Shown here: positions 36,134 to 47,332 of the stretch, piece after piece
Numbering within the stretch: position 1 is the stretch's first letter
Layout: each line of letters begins with the position of its first letter
From: JACKBK01 sp963707275
Lineage (GTDB): Bacteria > Chloroflexota > Anaerolineae > JAAEKA01
Reading direction: 5' to 3'
Assembly (NCBI GenBank): GCA_963707275.1
Contig: CAVPPH010000005.1
Coordinates: 181,758 to 245,757 of the forward strand
DNA: 64,000 nucleotides
Notes under the pieces: generated by a model
Database searches by the model: none
The model's input: only the letters and a program-made list of their open reading frames with translations
Told to the model about the DNA's origin: nothing
Program-made: the position numbers and the translations under genes

Positions 36134-36691
36134 CTAAACCCGAGTGACGTAGCTGTTGGTACGGGTGTCGACGCGGATCACGTCGCCCTGGTTGATGAAC
36201 AGCGGCACGTTGACCTTGAGGCCGGTCTCGAACTGAACTTCCTTGGTTGCGCCGGTGGCTGTGTCGCCGGCATAGCCCGGCTCCGTGTAGACCACTTCCA
36301 TATCCACCGTGGTGGGCAACTCGATGTCGATGGGCTTGCCCTCGTAGCTGACGATGTCCAGCGTCATTTCAGGCAGCAGGTAGTACACGGCGTCGCCCAG
36401 AACCTCGGCGGTCAGCATGGGCTGCTCATAGGTCTCCAGGTCCATGAAGGTGTACATATCGCCGTCGTGGTATAGGTATTGCACGGTGGCGTGGTCGAGA
36501 CGGATGTCCTGCACCCGGTGGCCCGAGTTGAAACTGCGCACAATGGTCGAACCGGTACGCAGGTCGCGGGCCTTGATCTTGATGGTAGCGCCGCCGCGGG
36601 CGACCTTGATGTGCTCGTACTCCAACACCTTGTAAATGGAACCATCGATCTCAAACGTAGTGCCTTTTTTTAACTCTTGAACGCCGATCAT
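36134..36691 (-). CDS. efp: Elongation factor P
   Basis: Relieves ribosome stalling at polyproline stretches. The 185-residue length is standard. Three beta-barrel domains are visible, from MIGVQELKKGTTFEIDG through FMDLETYEQPMLTAEVLG to the signature-like C-terminal region NQGDVIRVDTRTNSYVTRV. The tip residue that is Lys in E. coli or Bacillus EF-P is Arg here (R32 in KVARGGATIK), as in EF-Ps modified by rhamnosylation; no modification enzyme is seen in the window. It is encoded alone, upstream of tRNA-Thr. Confidence 0.96.
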   Translation of the reverse strand: MIGVQELKKGTTFEIDGSIYKVLEYEHIKVARGGATIKIKARDLRTGSTIVRSFNSGHRVQDIRLDHATVQYLYHDGDMYTFMDLETYEQPMLTAEVLGDAVYYLLPEMTLDIVSYEGKPIDIELPTTVDMEVVYTEPGYAGDTATGATKEVQFETGLKVNVPLFINQGDVIRVDTRTNSYVTRV

Positions 36692-37253
36692 ATGTTTTGG
36701 ACTCCTGTGGTTGCTTTGGACACGCGTCTACCGCGGGCTGAAAAAGTGCGACACGCCAGTCAGCGCGCCGCACAGCCTTCATTATACGCAGACGGGGATG
36801 CTTCGTCAAACAGCGGGGCGCTGCCACAAACAGCGCTCTTTCAAGAGGTACCAGCAACTGAAAACCAACGCTATAAGGCCGTTTCTGATTGAAAGAAATC
36901 CGCACTGACAAGATCAGAAGCTATCACGATCCCACATCAGCCCTCATGTGTAGACTTGAGTGATATCTGCCGCTTCAGTTTGCAATCTATTGCTATTTGA
37001 TTGTATTCATATTGCATTGTATACTAGCGCAGATCCAATGCAGTTCCAATTGAGACGCCTCTAGCTATTGAATGCGACTTTGAGCTGCCTCTTGTGCGAG
37101 GCAGCACTGGGAAGTTGTTTGTGGGCGCGTCCGATGTTTTCGAAAGGTGGTGACAGGCCAAAGAACGTTCGAATCTCAGCGATAGATTGCCGCGCACTGG
37201 CCCATGCTGTGAGATATCAAGTTTTGTATAGACTGACGTAGTGGAGAATACAC
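36692..37253. other. Gene-free region, 560 bp
   Basis: No convincing coding region. The middle (about 36900-37080) is noticeably more AT-rich than the surroundings (for example ATTGCTATTTGATTGTATTC) and probably holds divergent promoters for EF-P and the 5'-nucleotidase, but I see no clear consensus pair. No repeats recognised. Confidence 0.5.
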
Positions 37254-39023
37254 ATGAGTAATATCTCGATCACCCAACGAAACCCGAGCAAGAACCTATC
37301 CCTGTTTCGTGTGCTTTCCAGTCTCCTGATTGTCTTCGCACTTCTCGTGCCTACTGCGGCGTCGGCAGGAAGAGCCGATCCCCCGGGCCAACTCGTCCAG
37401 CTCCAGCTTTTGGCCTTCAACGACTATCACGGACATCTCCAGGCGAATACGGCCGGCACGATCAATGGCGCCCCAGCGGGTGGCTCGGAATACCTTTCAG
37501 CCAAACTCGCTCAGTTGCGCACCGGCAAGAAGTACAGCCTGACCGTTGCTGCCGGTGACCTCATCGGCGGCTCGCCAGCCTTTTCCGGTCTGTTCCACGA
37601 TGAACCGTCGGTCGAGTCGCTGAATGCCATGCACCTTGACGTGTCGAGCGTCGGCAACCACGAGTTCGATGAGGGTGTCACCGAGCTGCTCAGGATGCAG
37701 AATGGCGGCTGTCACCCCGTCGATGGTTGTTATTTCCCGGCCCAACCTTTCCCCGGTGCAAACTTTCAATGGCTCGCAGCCAACGTTGTCAACGAGGACA
37801 CCGGTCAGACCCCGTTGCCGCCGTACTGGATCAAGAGGTTCGAGAGCATCAAAGTCGGATTCATCGGCATGACTCTCGAGGCAACTGACACCCTGGTCGC
37901 CGCCGCCGGCATCCAGGGCTGGGACTTCCTCGACGAGGCCGAGACCGCCAATGCCCTCGTTCCGATCCTGCGGGCGCAGGGTGTCGATGCCATTATCGTT
38001 CTGTTACACGAGGGCGGCTCGCAGACGCCACCCCCCGGCGACGTCGATTCATGTGTGGGTATCTCCGGACCGATCGTTGCCATCAACAACGCACTCGACC
38101 CCGCGATCGACGCGATTGTCACCGGTCACACCCACCTGCCCTACAACTGTGTTCTGCCTGATGCTGGTGGGCAACCGCGCATCGTGACGAGCGCCTATTC
38201 CTATGGACGGGTAGTCTCTGAGTTGAAACTCGTCCTCGACAAGCGAACCAACGATGTTCGCCGCGATCTCAGCACCGCGACCAACCACATCGTCGATCAG
38301 GCGTCTCTGACCCCAGACCCGGCGCTCACGGCGATCATCGCCAAGTGGCAGCCGCTTTACGATGTCGCCGGCAACACGCCTGTGGGCACGATCACTGCAA
38401 CGATCGTCCGCGGTGGTACCCCGCCCGGATCGGACCGCGGCGTCGAGTTGCCGGCCGGCAACCTGGTCGCCGATGCTCAACTATGGGCCACGTCAGCCAG
38501 CGGCGCCCAGATCGCGTTCATGAACCCCGGTGGTGTGCGCTCCGATCTGACGTATCCGCAGTCGCAAACGCCACCGGAGGGCGACGGAGTCGTTACCTTC
38601 GGTGAGGCGTTTACCTTCCAGCCGTTCGGCAACACGCTGATCACGTACGCCATGACCGGCGCCCAGATCGTCTCGGTGCTCCAGCAGCAATGCCAGCCGC
38701 TCGGATCGAGCCGACCGTTCCTGCACCTCGGCGTGTCGAACGGCTTCACCTACGACCTCGCCAAGACCATCGTGGCAGGCAACTGTACGTCGGTGACAGT
38801 GAGCAACGTGAAGCTGAACGGGGTTTCGCTCAACCCGGCTGCCAGCTACAACGTCACAGTGAACAACTTCCTGGCCGACGGCGGTGACAACTTCACCACG
38901 TTCGGCACGATCACGTCCCCGAGGCTCGACGGAGGCAATGACCTTCTGGCCCTGGTGAACTACCTCGGCACGTTCAGCCCGGTCGCTCCTCCGAGCACCG
39001 ACCGAGTGAACGAGTTGCCCTAA
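37254..39023 (+). CDS. Secreted bifunctional metallophosphatase/5'-nucleotidase (UshA family)
   Basis: Predicted to hydrolyse extracellular nucleotides to nucleosides. It has 589 residues. The signal peptide runs through SLLIVFALLVPTAASA. The metallophosphatase domain has LLAFNDYHGHLQAN, AAGDLIGGSPAF, VSSVGNHEFDEG and IVTGHTHLPYN. The C-terminal nucleotidase domain has GNLVADAQLW, AFMNPGGVRSDL and YNVTVNNFLADGGDNFTTF. It stands alone after an AT-rich spacer. Nucleosides it releases could be taken up by the BMP importer at the start of the window (inference). Confidence 0.93.
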   Translation: MSNISITQRNPSKNLSLFRVLSSLLIVFALLVPTAASAGRADPPGQLVQLQLLAFNDYHGHLQANTAGTINGAPAGGSEYLSAKLAQLRTGKKYSLTVAAGDLIGGSPAFSGLFHDEPSVESLNAMHLDVSSVGNHEFDEGVTELLRMQNGGCHPVDGCYFPAQPFPGANFQWLAANVVNEDTGQTPLPPYWIKRFESIKVGFIGMTLEATDTLVAAAGIQGWDFLDEAETANALVPILRAQGVDAIIVLLHEGGSQTPPPGDVDSCVGISGPIVAINNALDPAIDAIVTGHTHLPYNCVLPDAGGQPRIVTSAYSYGRVVSELKLVLDKRTNDVRRDLSTATNHIVDQASLTPDPALTAIIAKWQPLYDVAGNTPVGTITATIVRGGTPPGSDRGVELPAGNLVADAQLWATSASGAQIAFMNPGGVRSDLTYPQSQTPPEGDGVVTFGEAFTFQPFGNTLITYAMTGAQIVSVLQQQCQPLGSSRPFLHLGVSNGFTYDLAKTIVAGNCTSVTVSNVKLNGVSLNPAASYNVTVNNFLADGGDNFTTFGTITSPRLDGGNDLLALVNYLGTFSPVAPPSTDRVNELP

Positions 39024-39089
39024 GCAGACACACCATCAAATGTCCCGGGTCGTGAGTCGCGGCCCGGGACACCTGATGCGATCTTTGTG

Positions 39090-39118
39090 TTGACAGGGAA
39101 ATGTGCCTCGGTTATAAT
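39090..39118 (+). promoter_or_regulatory. Consensus sigma-70-type promoter
   Basis: TTGACA (39090-39095), a 17-base spacer and TATAAT (39113-39118), both perfect matches. It drives the T-box leader immediately downstream. Confidence 0.9.
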
Positions 39119-39258
39119 CACAGCAACAATCGAAGCTTTGCAACGACTGTGAACCGGAAGAGTAGGCGGCACGCCGTCACCAGGGAGGGCAGGTCAGCGA
39201 CTGAGAGCCTGCCCGGACGTGAGCACCGCTGAAGGTCGCCGGGGAGTCGGGTGGCTGA

Positions 39259-39317
39259 AACGGTAATCAGTAAACAGTAATCGGTATAAATTCTACCGAT
39301 CACTGATCACCGACTAG
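39259..39317. repeat. GATCA-type inverted repeat inside the T-box leader
   Basis: ACGGTAATCAGTAAACAGTA is answered by ACCGATCACTGATCACCG. It lies between stem I and the antiterminator and could form its own hairpin without disturbing either. Confidence 0.65.
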
Positions 39318-39399
39318 GCCGCTCCGGGTTAGCCCGTTACAGCGTGAAGTGGGTGGTCAGCGCAGGTGCGCCGGCCGCCAAACAAGGTGGTACCGCGAA

Positions 39400-39436
39400 A
39401 GCCCCTTTTCGTCCTTGTGATGAAGGGGGCTTTTTT
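39400..39436 (+). terminator. T-box-controlled terminator
   Basis: AGCCCCTTTTCGTCC pairs imperfectly with the GAAGGGGGCT arm and is followed by TTTTTT. The 5' arm overlaps the bases after the T-box, as expected for a terminator/antiterminator switch. Confidence 0.88.
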
Positions 39437-39455
39437 GTTCGACTAAGGATACTCA

Positions 39456-40223
39456 ATGACTCACTGGTGGCAAGACCTGTTTGACGAGAAATACCTGCGC
39501 ATGTTTGCCGAAGCGCGGCCGCCGATGCGTACCGAGCAGGAGGTCGAGGCGCTGCTGGCCGTGTTGGAGCAGCACTGCCAGCAGCCGGCCGACGTGCTCG
39601 ACCTGGCCTGCGGCTACGGGCGCATCGCCCTGCCGCTCGCACAGGCCGGCCACCAGGTGACCGGTTTAGACCTGTCATCGATTCTTCTGGACGTGGCGAA
39701 GACAGCGTCCGCCCAGTCGGGCATGGAGGTGACCTGGCAGGAAGGCGACATGCGCACCCTGCCCGCGAGCTGGACAGCGCAGTTCGACGCCGTACTCAAC
39801 ATGTTTTCGGCGTTCGGCTATTTCGACGAAGCCGTCGACAACCAGCAGGTACTGGACGAGGTGGCCCGCGTGCTGCGGCCCGGCGGCATTTTCATCCTTG
39901 ATCTGGCCCAGCGCGACGCCGTGGTGCACAACTTCCGGCCCACCGACTGGTTCGAAGTGGACGATCTGCTGGTGTGCGTGAGCCGGCAGTTCGACGCGAT
40001 CACAGGGAGCAGCACCGAGTACTGGCTGTGGTCCGACGAGCAGGGCGAGCGCCAGAGCCTCTATTTCCGGGTTCATTTGTACAACGCGACCGAGCTGACG
40101 AGCATGCTGCAAGCGGCCGGGCTGGAACCGCTGGCCTACTACGGCAACCTGGCCAACCCGCTGGATGAGAATCCGTTCGAACCGTTCAACAGCCGGCTGG
40201 TGATCGTGGCCAAAAAGCTGTAG
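39456..40223 (+). CDS. Class I SAM-dependent methyltransferase
   Basis: A 255-residue cytoplasmic methyltransferase; it is the first gene after the T-box terminator. Motif I is VLDLACGYGRIALPLAQAGH, the strand 2 acidic residue is in VTGLDLS, and motif III/IV lies in FDAVLNMFSAFGYFDEAVDN. The second half, YWLWSDEQGERQSLYFRVHL, is typical of the broad methyltransferase 25/11 families. The substrate is unknown. Nothing in it suggests a link to valine or tRNA charging. Confidence 0.82.
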   Translation: MTHWWQDLFDEKYLRMFAEARPPMRTEQEVEALLAVLEQHCQQPADVLDLACGYGRIALPLAQAGHQVTGLDLSSILLDVAKTASAQSGMEVTWQEGDMRTLPASWTAQFDAVLNMFSAFGYFDEAVDNQQVLDEVARVLRPGGIFILDLAQRDAVVHNFRPTDWFEVDDLLVCVSRQFDAITGSSTEYWLWSDEQGERQSLYFRVHLYNATELTSMLQAAGLEPLAYYGNLANPLDENPFEPFNSRLVIVAKKL

Positions 40224-40241
40224 CCGGCGAAGGATAGTCTG

Positions 40242-40995
40242 ATGAGTGAAAGCAAGACGTTCTACGACACTGTCGCCCGCCGGCACCGGCTGTTCTACCG
40301 CGACTGGCCGGCCTTCGTCAAACAGGAGGGCAACTGGCTGGACAACGTACTGCGCCCGCGGCAAGCGCGGACGGTGCTGGACTGCACCTGCGGCATCGGC
40401 ACGCAGGCGCTGGCCCTGGCGCTGCTGGGCTACGAGGTCAGCGCCAGCGACCTGAGCGACGAAAACCTGGCGCAGGCCCAGCGCGGCGCGGACGAGTACG
40501 GCGTCGCAGTCGCCTGGCACCGGGGCGACGTGCGCGCGCTGGATGAGATCTCACTGGCGGGACCGTTCGACGCCGTGTTGTCTCTGGGCAACTCGCTGTC
40601 GCATCTGTTGAGCGAGGCTGACATGCAGGCTGCGCTGCGCCAGATGGTGGACCAGACGACGGCCCGGCGGGCTGGTGCTCATCGGCCAGCGCGACTGGGA
40701 GGCGATCACGGCGCAGCGGCCCCGCTTCCAGTTCCGCCACGAGCACCTCGACACGCCCGCGCCCGGCCAGCGCACGGTGCTGTGGGATCTGTGGAGCTAC
40801 GACGATCCGCTGGTGACCTTTGAACTCTTCTTCTCGCAGGGTGGCCCCGACGGCTGGCAGACGGAGGTGTTTCCCCTGCGCTACCGGATGTGGCGGCGGC
40901 GTGAGGTGATGGAGATGATGGAGGAAGCGGGCCTGAGCGGCGTGCGTGAGGTGGCGTGTGACTGGGAAGTGAGGCTGGTTGGCAGCCGGCTGTAG
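40242..40995 (+). CDS. Class I SAM-dependent methyltransferase, glycine/sarcosine-type (frameshifted)
   Basis: About 250 residues, 18 bp after the previous methyltransferase. The N-terminus ETFYDTV-like SKTFYDTVARRHRLFYRDW and motif I VLDCTCGIGTQALALALLGY resemble glycine N-methyltransferase-like proteins; FDAVLSLGNSLSHL is motif IV. One extra base near 40662 splits the gene; without it the chain reads RPGGLVLIGQRDW and continues to CDWEVRLVGSRL. Substrate not predictable. Confidence 0.78.
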
Positions 40996-41048
40996 CCTGC
41001 CATCGAAGTTCGGTGTACCTGGCTGAAGCATCAGAAGGGTTTACAGGC

Positions 41049-41690
41049 ATGACCCAACTGGAGTACAAGTTCTTCTACCGCCGCACCCTGCCGCACTACC
41101 AGTCACCGGGCGCAACACTCTTCGTGACCATCCGGCTTGCTGGCTCGCTTCCAGTGTCGGTGCTGATCGAGCTGCAGGCGGAGGTAGAGCGCGTTGAAAG
41201 AGAGCTCGCCCGGATACTCGATCCTGCTGAGCGTGCCAGGCAGACGTACATCGAGCAGCGCACGCAATTCGGCAGATGGGATCGCTGGCTGGATATGGCG
41301 GAGTCAGGCCCGCACTGGCTTGGTCAACCAGAGATCGCGCAACTCCTAACCGACAGTCTGCACTTTCTGAATGGCAAGCACTACAAGCTTGACGCATTCT
41401 GCATCATGTCTAACCACGCGCACATCGTGTTCGAGCCACTCTTGCAAGCCGATGGGTCGTATTGTCCACTGGCGAAGACAATGCACTCGCTCAAGCTGTA
41501 CACCGCGCGTCGAGCCAATCTCTTGCTTGGACGCAACGGTCAGTTCTGGGACCATGAACGCTATGATCACGAGGTTCGTGATGAAAACGAGTGGCGGCGA
41601 ATCGTGGAATACGTCGTGAACAACCCGGTGAAGGCGGGTATCGTCAAGGAATGGCAAGACTGGCCGTGGACGTATGTTCGCCACGCGTAG
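41049..41690 (+). CDS. REP-associated tyrosine transposase (RAYT, Y1_Tnp/IS200-like)
   Basis: A single-strand DNA transposase/nuclease of the HUH-Y1 type. It has 213 residues from MTQLEYKFFYRRTLPHYQ. The HUH pair is in FCIMSNHAHIVFEPL; the probable catalytic Tyr is in HERYDHEVRDENEWRRIVEY, followed by NNPVKAGIV, the classic RAYT ending. A helix of charged residues follows the first strands. Its TAG stop is the first triplet of a four-unit palindromic array that resembles its REP substrate. It lies between two methyltransferase genes and valS. Confidence 0.9.
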   Translation: MTQLEYKFFYRRTLPHYQSPGATLFVTIRLAGSLPVSVLIELQAEVERVERELARILDPAERARQTYIEQRTQFGRWDRWLDMAESGPHWLGQPEIAQLLTDSLHFLNGKHYKLDAFCIMSNHAHIVFEPLLQADGSYCPLAKTMHSLKLYTARRANLLLGRNGQFWDHERYDHEVRDENEWRRIVEYVVNNPVKAGIVKEWQDWPWTYVRHA

Positions 41691-42010
41691 GACGATTTTC
41701 CAAGTCGTCTGGCGCCGTTGAGCACACACCACGATTTTCCAAATCGTGTTACGAACAGCATGCCGCCCGGCGTAGAACGATTTTCCAAATCGTCTGGCGT
41801 CGTCGAGTACATACCACGATTTGGAAAATCGTGTTACGAACAGAATGCCGCCCCGCGTAGGACGATTTTCCAAATCGTCTGGCGTCGTCGAGTACATACC
41901 ACGATTTGGAAAATCGTGTTACGAACAGAATGCCGCCCCGCGTAGGACGATTTTCCAAATCGTCTGGCGTCGTTGAGCACACAACACGATTTTCCAAATC
42001 GTGTTACGAT
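41688..42010. repeat. Four-unit 85-bp array of paired palindromes (REP/BIME-like)
   Basis: Units begin with TAGGACGATT or TAGAACGATT at 41688, 41773, 41858 and 41943 (period exactly 85; the fourth is cut short). Each holds a first palindrome GACGATTTTCCAAATCGTC and a second based on ACGATTTTCCAAATCGT or its inverse, joined by TGGCGTCGTTGAGCACA-like sequence. In units 2 and 3 the second palindrome is inverted at its centre (GGAAAA instead of TTTTCC). The array is directly downstream of the RAYT gene and ends 20 bases before valS. Confidence 0.9.
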
Positions 42011-42031
42011 AGAAACTCTTGAGGACTCATC

Positions 42032-44891
<2,860 letters not shown>

Positions 44892-44895
44892 ACCG

Positions 44896-44962
44896 GACCT
44901 GCCACGAATTGGACGAATTCCACGAAACGGTCGTGAGAAATTCGCGCAATTCGTGGCAGGTC
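44896..44962. repeat. Inverted repeat with 16-bp perfect arms
   Basis: GACCTGCCACGAATTG (44896-44911) and its exact reverse complement (44947-44962) enclose 35 bases rich in ACGAATT. It lies between valS and the lipoprotein gene and may form a transcript-end hairpin. Confidence 0.7.
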
Positions 44963-44984
44963 TGCCTTCAGGTAGTTCAAACCC

Positions 44985-45947
44985 ATGATGAACAGGTTAC
45001 TCTTTGTGTTGCTTATCGGGCTGGCGCTCTCGCTGGCCGGTTGCAGCGCGCCGCAACTGGCGCCTTTGCCTGGCTTGCCTGATGCTGCTGCCGAACAGCC
45101 GATCGACCTGCCCGCGCAGTGTCGCGGCGACGGCGCGCCCCAGACCTGGCTGTTGCTCCCGCTGGACCCGCCGGAGAGCGAACTGACGACGGCGTACCGC
45201 GCCGGGCAGGTGGTGCAGTTCCAGGCGCGCGTGCTGGGGGTGGACGACGATCCGGCGCGCGCCCCGCACCGGCGCTTCATTCTGGCCGAGGCCGCTGAGG
45301 GCATCACCCTGACGCTGGATTACGAGGGCGACCCGCCGTTGCTGGCCGTCGACCAGACCTACCAGGTGGTCGCGTGGGCTGACATCGCGAGCGGCTCACT
45401 GTCGCCCGCGCCGACCGGCACGGCGACCACGGCCACCGCGACGCTGCCTGAAGCGCTGCCCGAGGCGCGCAGCTACGGCTTGCAGGTTTTCGACGAGGCC
45501 GGACTGCTCTTTCTGGGCCTGACCAACACCGACCTGCGCGATGACCCGCTGGACGTGGAACTGACGGACGCGGCCGGCGAATGCCCCCCTGTGCCGGTGC
45601 CCAGCAACCCGTGTGTTGTCAGCCGCCAGGTACAGCCGCTGGCCATTCGCTGGGGCGACGACCGGCTGACCCTCTACCCCGGCGATGACGGCCAGTTGAC
45701 CCATGATGGCGTGCTCTACGAAGTGTCACTGTATCGCAACCGTCAACTGGCGTTCCCGGAAACAGCCTGCAGCGGCTATGGTGAGCTGACGCGCTCGCTG
45801 CGCTTCGAACGCCTGGACCCGCCGCCGGTGATCACGCCGCCGCCGACCGTGACCGGAACGCTGACGACGACGCTGCTGCTGACAGGTGCGCTGCCGCTGA
45901 CCGGTACGCTGCCGCTGACCGCAACCGAGCCGATTACGACGCCCTGA
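44985..45947 (+). CDS. Lipoprotein of unknown function
   Basis: 320 residues. The N-terminus is a clear lipoprotein signal (LLFVLLIGLALSLAGC, lipobox LAGC). The mature part has a beta-rich look, with two roughly similar halves around FQARVLGVDDDPARAPHRRF and VSRQVQPLAIRWGDDRLTLY. It ends in a Pro/Thr-rich tail with repeated TGALPLTGTLPLTAT. I do not recognise a family. It is probably attached to the outside of the membrane. It sits between valS and arfB. Confidence 0.75.
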   Translation: MMNRLLFVLLIGLALSLAGCSAPQLAPLPGLPDAAAEQPIDLPAQCRGDGAPQTWLLLPLDPPESELTTAYRAGQVVQFQARVLGVDDDPARAPHRRFILAEAAEGITLTLDYEGDPPLLAVDQTYQVVAWADIASGSLSPAPTGTATTATATLPEALPEARSYGLQVFDEAGLLFLGLTNTDLRDDPLDVELTDAAGECPPVPVPSNPCVVSRQVQPLAIRWGDDRLTLYPGDDGQLTHDGVLYEVSLYRNRQLAFPETACSGYGELTRSLRFERLDPPPVITPPPTVTGTLTTTLLLTGALPLTGTLPLTATEPITTP

Positions 45948-45978
45948 AACGCAAACCTCCCGGAGGTTGGGAGAAGGT

Positions 45979-46410
45979 GTGAGCGAAGAAGTTCTGATCA
46001 TCAACGACCAGGTCGCCATTCCGCTCAGCGAGCTGAGCTATCGTTTTGCGCGCAGCAGCGGGCCGGGCGGGCAGCACGTCCAGCGGACGGAGACAAAGGT
46101 GGAGTTGCTGTTCGATCTGGCCGGTTCGCCCAGTCTGACCGATGCGCAGCGGGAGCTGGCCCGCACACGGCTGGCCAGCCGTCTGGACAGCGACGGCGTG
46201 CTGCACATGACCTCCCAGGCCGGCCGCAGCCAGCTTGAAAACCGGTTTGACGTGACCGAGCGCTTTCAGCGGCTGCTGGCCAGCGCGCTGAAACCAAGCA
46301 AGCGGCGCAAGCCAACCCGCCCCAGCGCAGCAGCCCGCCGGCGGCGCATGGAGGCGAAGCGGCGGCGGGCTGAAACGAAGCAGCGGAGACGACCGCCGGG
46401 AGAAATGTGA
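45979..46410 (+). CDS. arfB: Peptidyl-tRNA hydrolase ArfB (ribosome rescue)
   Basis: Rescues stalled ribosomes by hydrolysing the peptidyl-tRNA. It has 143 residues, the normal size. The catalytic GGQ is in RSSGPGGQHVQRTETKVELL. The C-terminal tail is strongly basic (SKRRKPTRPSAAARRRRMEA), as needed to enter the mRNA channel. I choose GTG 45979 because GGGAGAAGG precedes it; a TTG at 45967 is less likely. The ribosome-binding site lies next to a small palindrome (AACCTCCCGGAGGTT, 45955-45969), which might limit initiation. Confidence 0.9.
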   Translation: MSEEVLIINDQVAIPLSELSYRFARSSGPGGQHVQRTETKVELLFDLAGSPSLTDAQRELARTRLASRLDSDGVLHMTSQAGRSQLENRFDVTERFQRLLASALKPSKRRKPTRPSAAARRRRMEAKRRRAETKQRRRPPGEM

Positions 46411-46415
46411 ACTTT

Positions 46416-46444
46416 TTGACAATGGTATACCCGCATGCTATAAT
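46416..46444 (+). promoter_or_regulatory. Consensus sigma-70-type promoter for the Rieske/cytochrome b operon
   Basis: TTGACA (46416-46421), a 17-base spacer and TATAAT (46439-46444), both perfect. A leader of about 140 bases follows before the Rieske start. Confidence 0.9.
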
Positions 46445-46591
46445 CACGCCTACCTTTTCCACCCCGACTAGACGATTAACCTTCCCGTAGTTGTATCCGC
46501 GTTAACTGGTGAACACGCATTCCTGTAGCCACCGTTCTTATCGAATGAACCGTGACGGCCCCCACTAACGACGTTAGGAGACTGATAGCCT

Positions 46592-47308
46592 ATGGCAAAC
46601 CCGAAGTCTTCAGGAGCGGGCGACGAGCTAAGCCCCGAACAGCAGAAATTTCAAGAGACCAAGGATCAGCAACGCGAACGAGACGCGGCTGCCGGCCAGA
46701 CCTTCCAAAGCGACAGCGGCGAGTACCTTCAATCTGGCCGGCAGCAGAAGGAAGCGAAGAAAGCTGAGAAGAAGGCAGCTAAGCCCAAAAGCGAGGCTGT
46801 CACTCGGCGCGAGTTCCTGAACTACGCCTGGGGCGCTGCTCTCGGTGTGGTGCTGGTGGAAGCGGGCGTCGCCGGCTTCCTGTTCACCGTGCCGCGCTTC
46901 AAGGCTGGCGAGTTCGGCGGCCTCTTTGATCTGGGCACGTTTTCCAGTCTGCCGCCGGTCGATGGCCCGCCGATTTCCAACCTGGACGGCAAGTTCTGGT
47001 CGAGCAACGACGCCGATGGTTTCCGTGCCCTCTACCGCGTCTGCACGCATCTGGGCTGCCTGTACGAGTGGAAGGACCAGACCTTCCGCTTCGAGTGCCC
47101 GTGCCATGGGTCCAAGTTCCAGAAGACAGGCAAGTACATCGAAGGACCGGCGCCGCGATCGCTGGACCAGTTCTACGCGGTTCTGGAACAAAACGGGCAG
47201 ACGGTCGCCGACATCACCGAAGGCGGCCAGCCACTGCCGGCTGCTGGAATCCGCGACGCGAGCGTGATCGTCGACACAAGCAAAATCCTCAAGGGTCAAC
47301 CGCACTAG
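46592..47308 (+). CDS. Rieske iron-sulfur protein of a cytochrome bc/b6f-type complex
   Basis: Carries electrons from quinol to cytochrome c. It has 238 residues. A long charged N-terminal region (about 70 residues, many Lys/Glu) precedes TRREFLNYAWGAALGVVLVE, a Tat-like or signal-anchor segment. The [2Fe-2S] ligands are in CTHLGC and CPCHGS. It is the first gene of the operon, 24 bp before cytochrome b. The extended N-terminus is longer than usual and would lie in the cytoplasm. Confidence 0.94.
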   Translation: MANPKSSGAGDELSPEQQKFQETKDQQRERDAAAGQTFQSDSGEYLQSGRQQKEAKKAEKKAAKPKSEAVTRREFLNYAWGAALGVVLVEAGVAGFLFTVPRFKAGEFGGLFDLGTFSSLPPVDGPPISNLDGKFWSSNDADGFRALYRVCTHLGCLYEWKDQTFRFECPCHGSKFQKTGKYIEGPAPRSLDQFYAVLEQNGQTVADITEGGQPLPAAGIRDASVIVDTSKILKGQPH

Positions 47309-47332
47309 CCTTCTGGCAAGGAGCAGGATCGT

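Larger units (their letters stand above)
39124..39437 (+). promoter_or_regulatory. T-box leader, probable valine specifier GTC
   Basis: A tRNA-sensing leader. Stem I elements are visible: AGTA (39161-39164), the AGGGAGGGCAGGTC..AGAGCCTGCCC distal arm, and the specifier-loop context GAA-G-GTC-GCC with GTC at 39235-39237, followed by GGGGAGTC. The T-box sequence AAGGTGGTACCGCG (39384-39397) precedes a terminator. Val fits valS 2.6 kb downstream; reading GGT (Gly) instead is possible. A GATCAGT-type repeat (39259-39317) is inserted between stem I and the antiterminator. Confidence 0.88.

Noticed and set aside
39231..39240. Glycine specifier (GGT) in the T-box
   Set aside because: The GAA-n-NNN-nCC spacing places GTC in the codon position, and valS is the only aminoacyl-tRNA synthetase gene downstream. 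Kept as a weaker alternative.
41688..42010. CRISPR-like array
   Set aside because: The 85-bp units are nearly identical throughout, with no variable spacers, and lie next to a RAYT gene; no cas gene is present.
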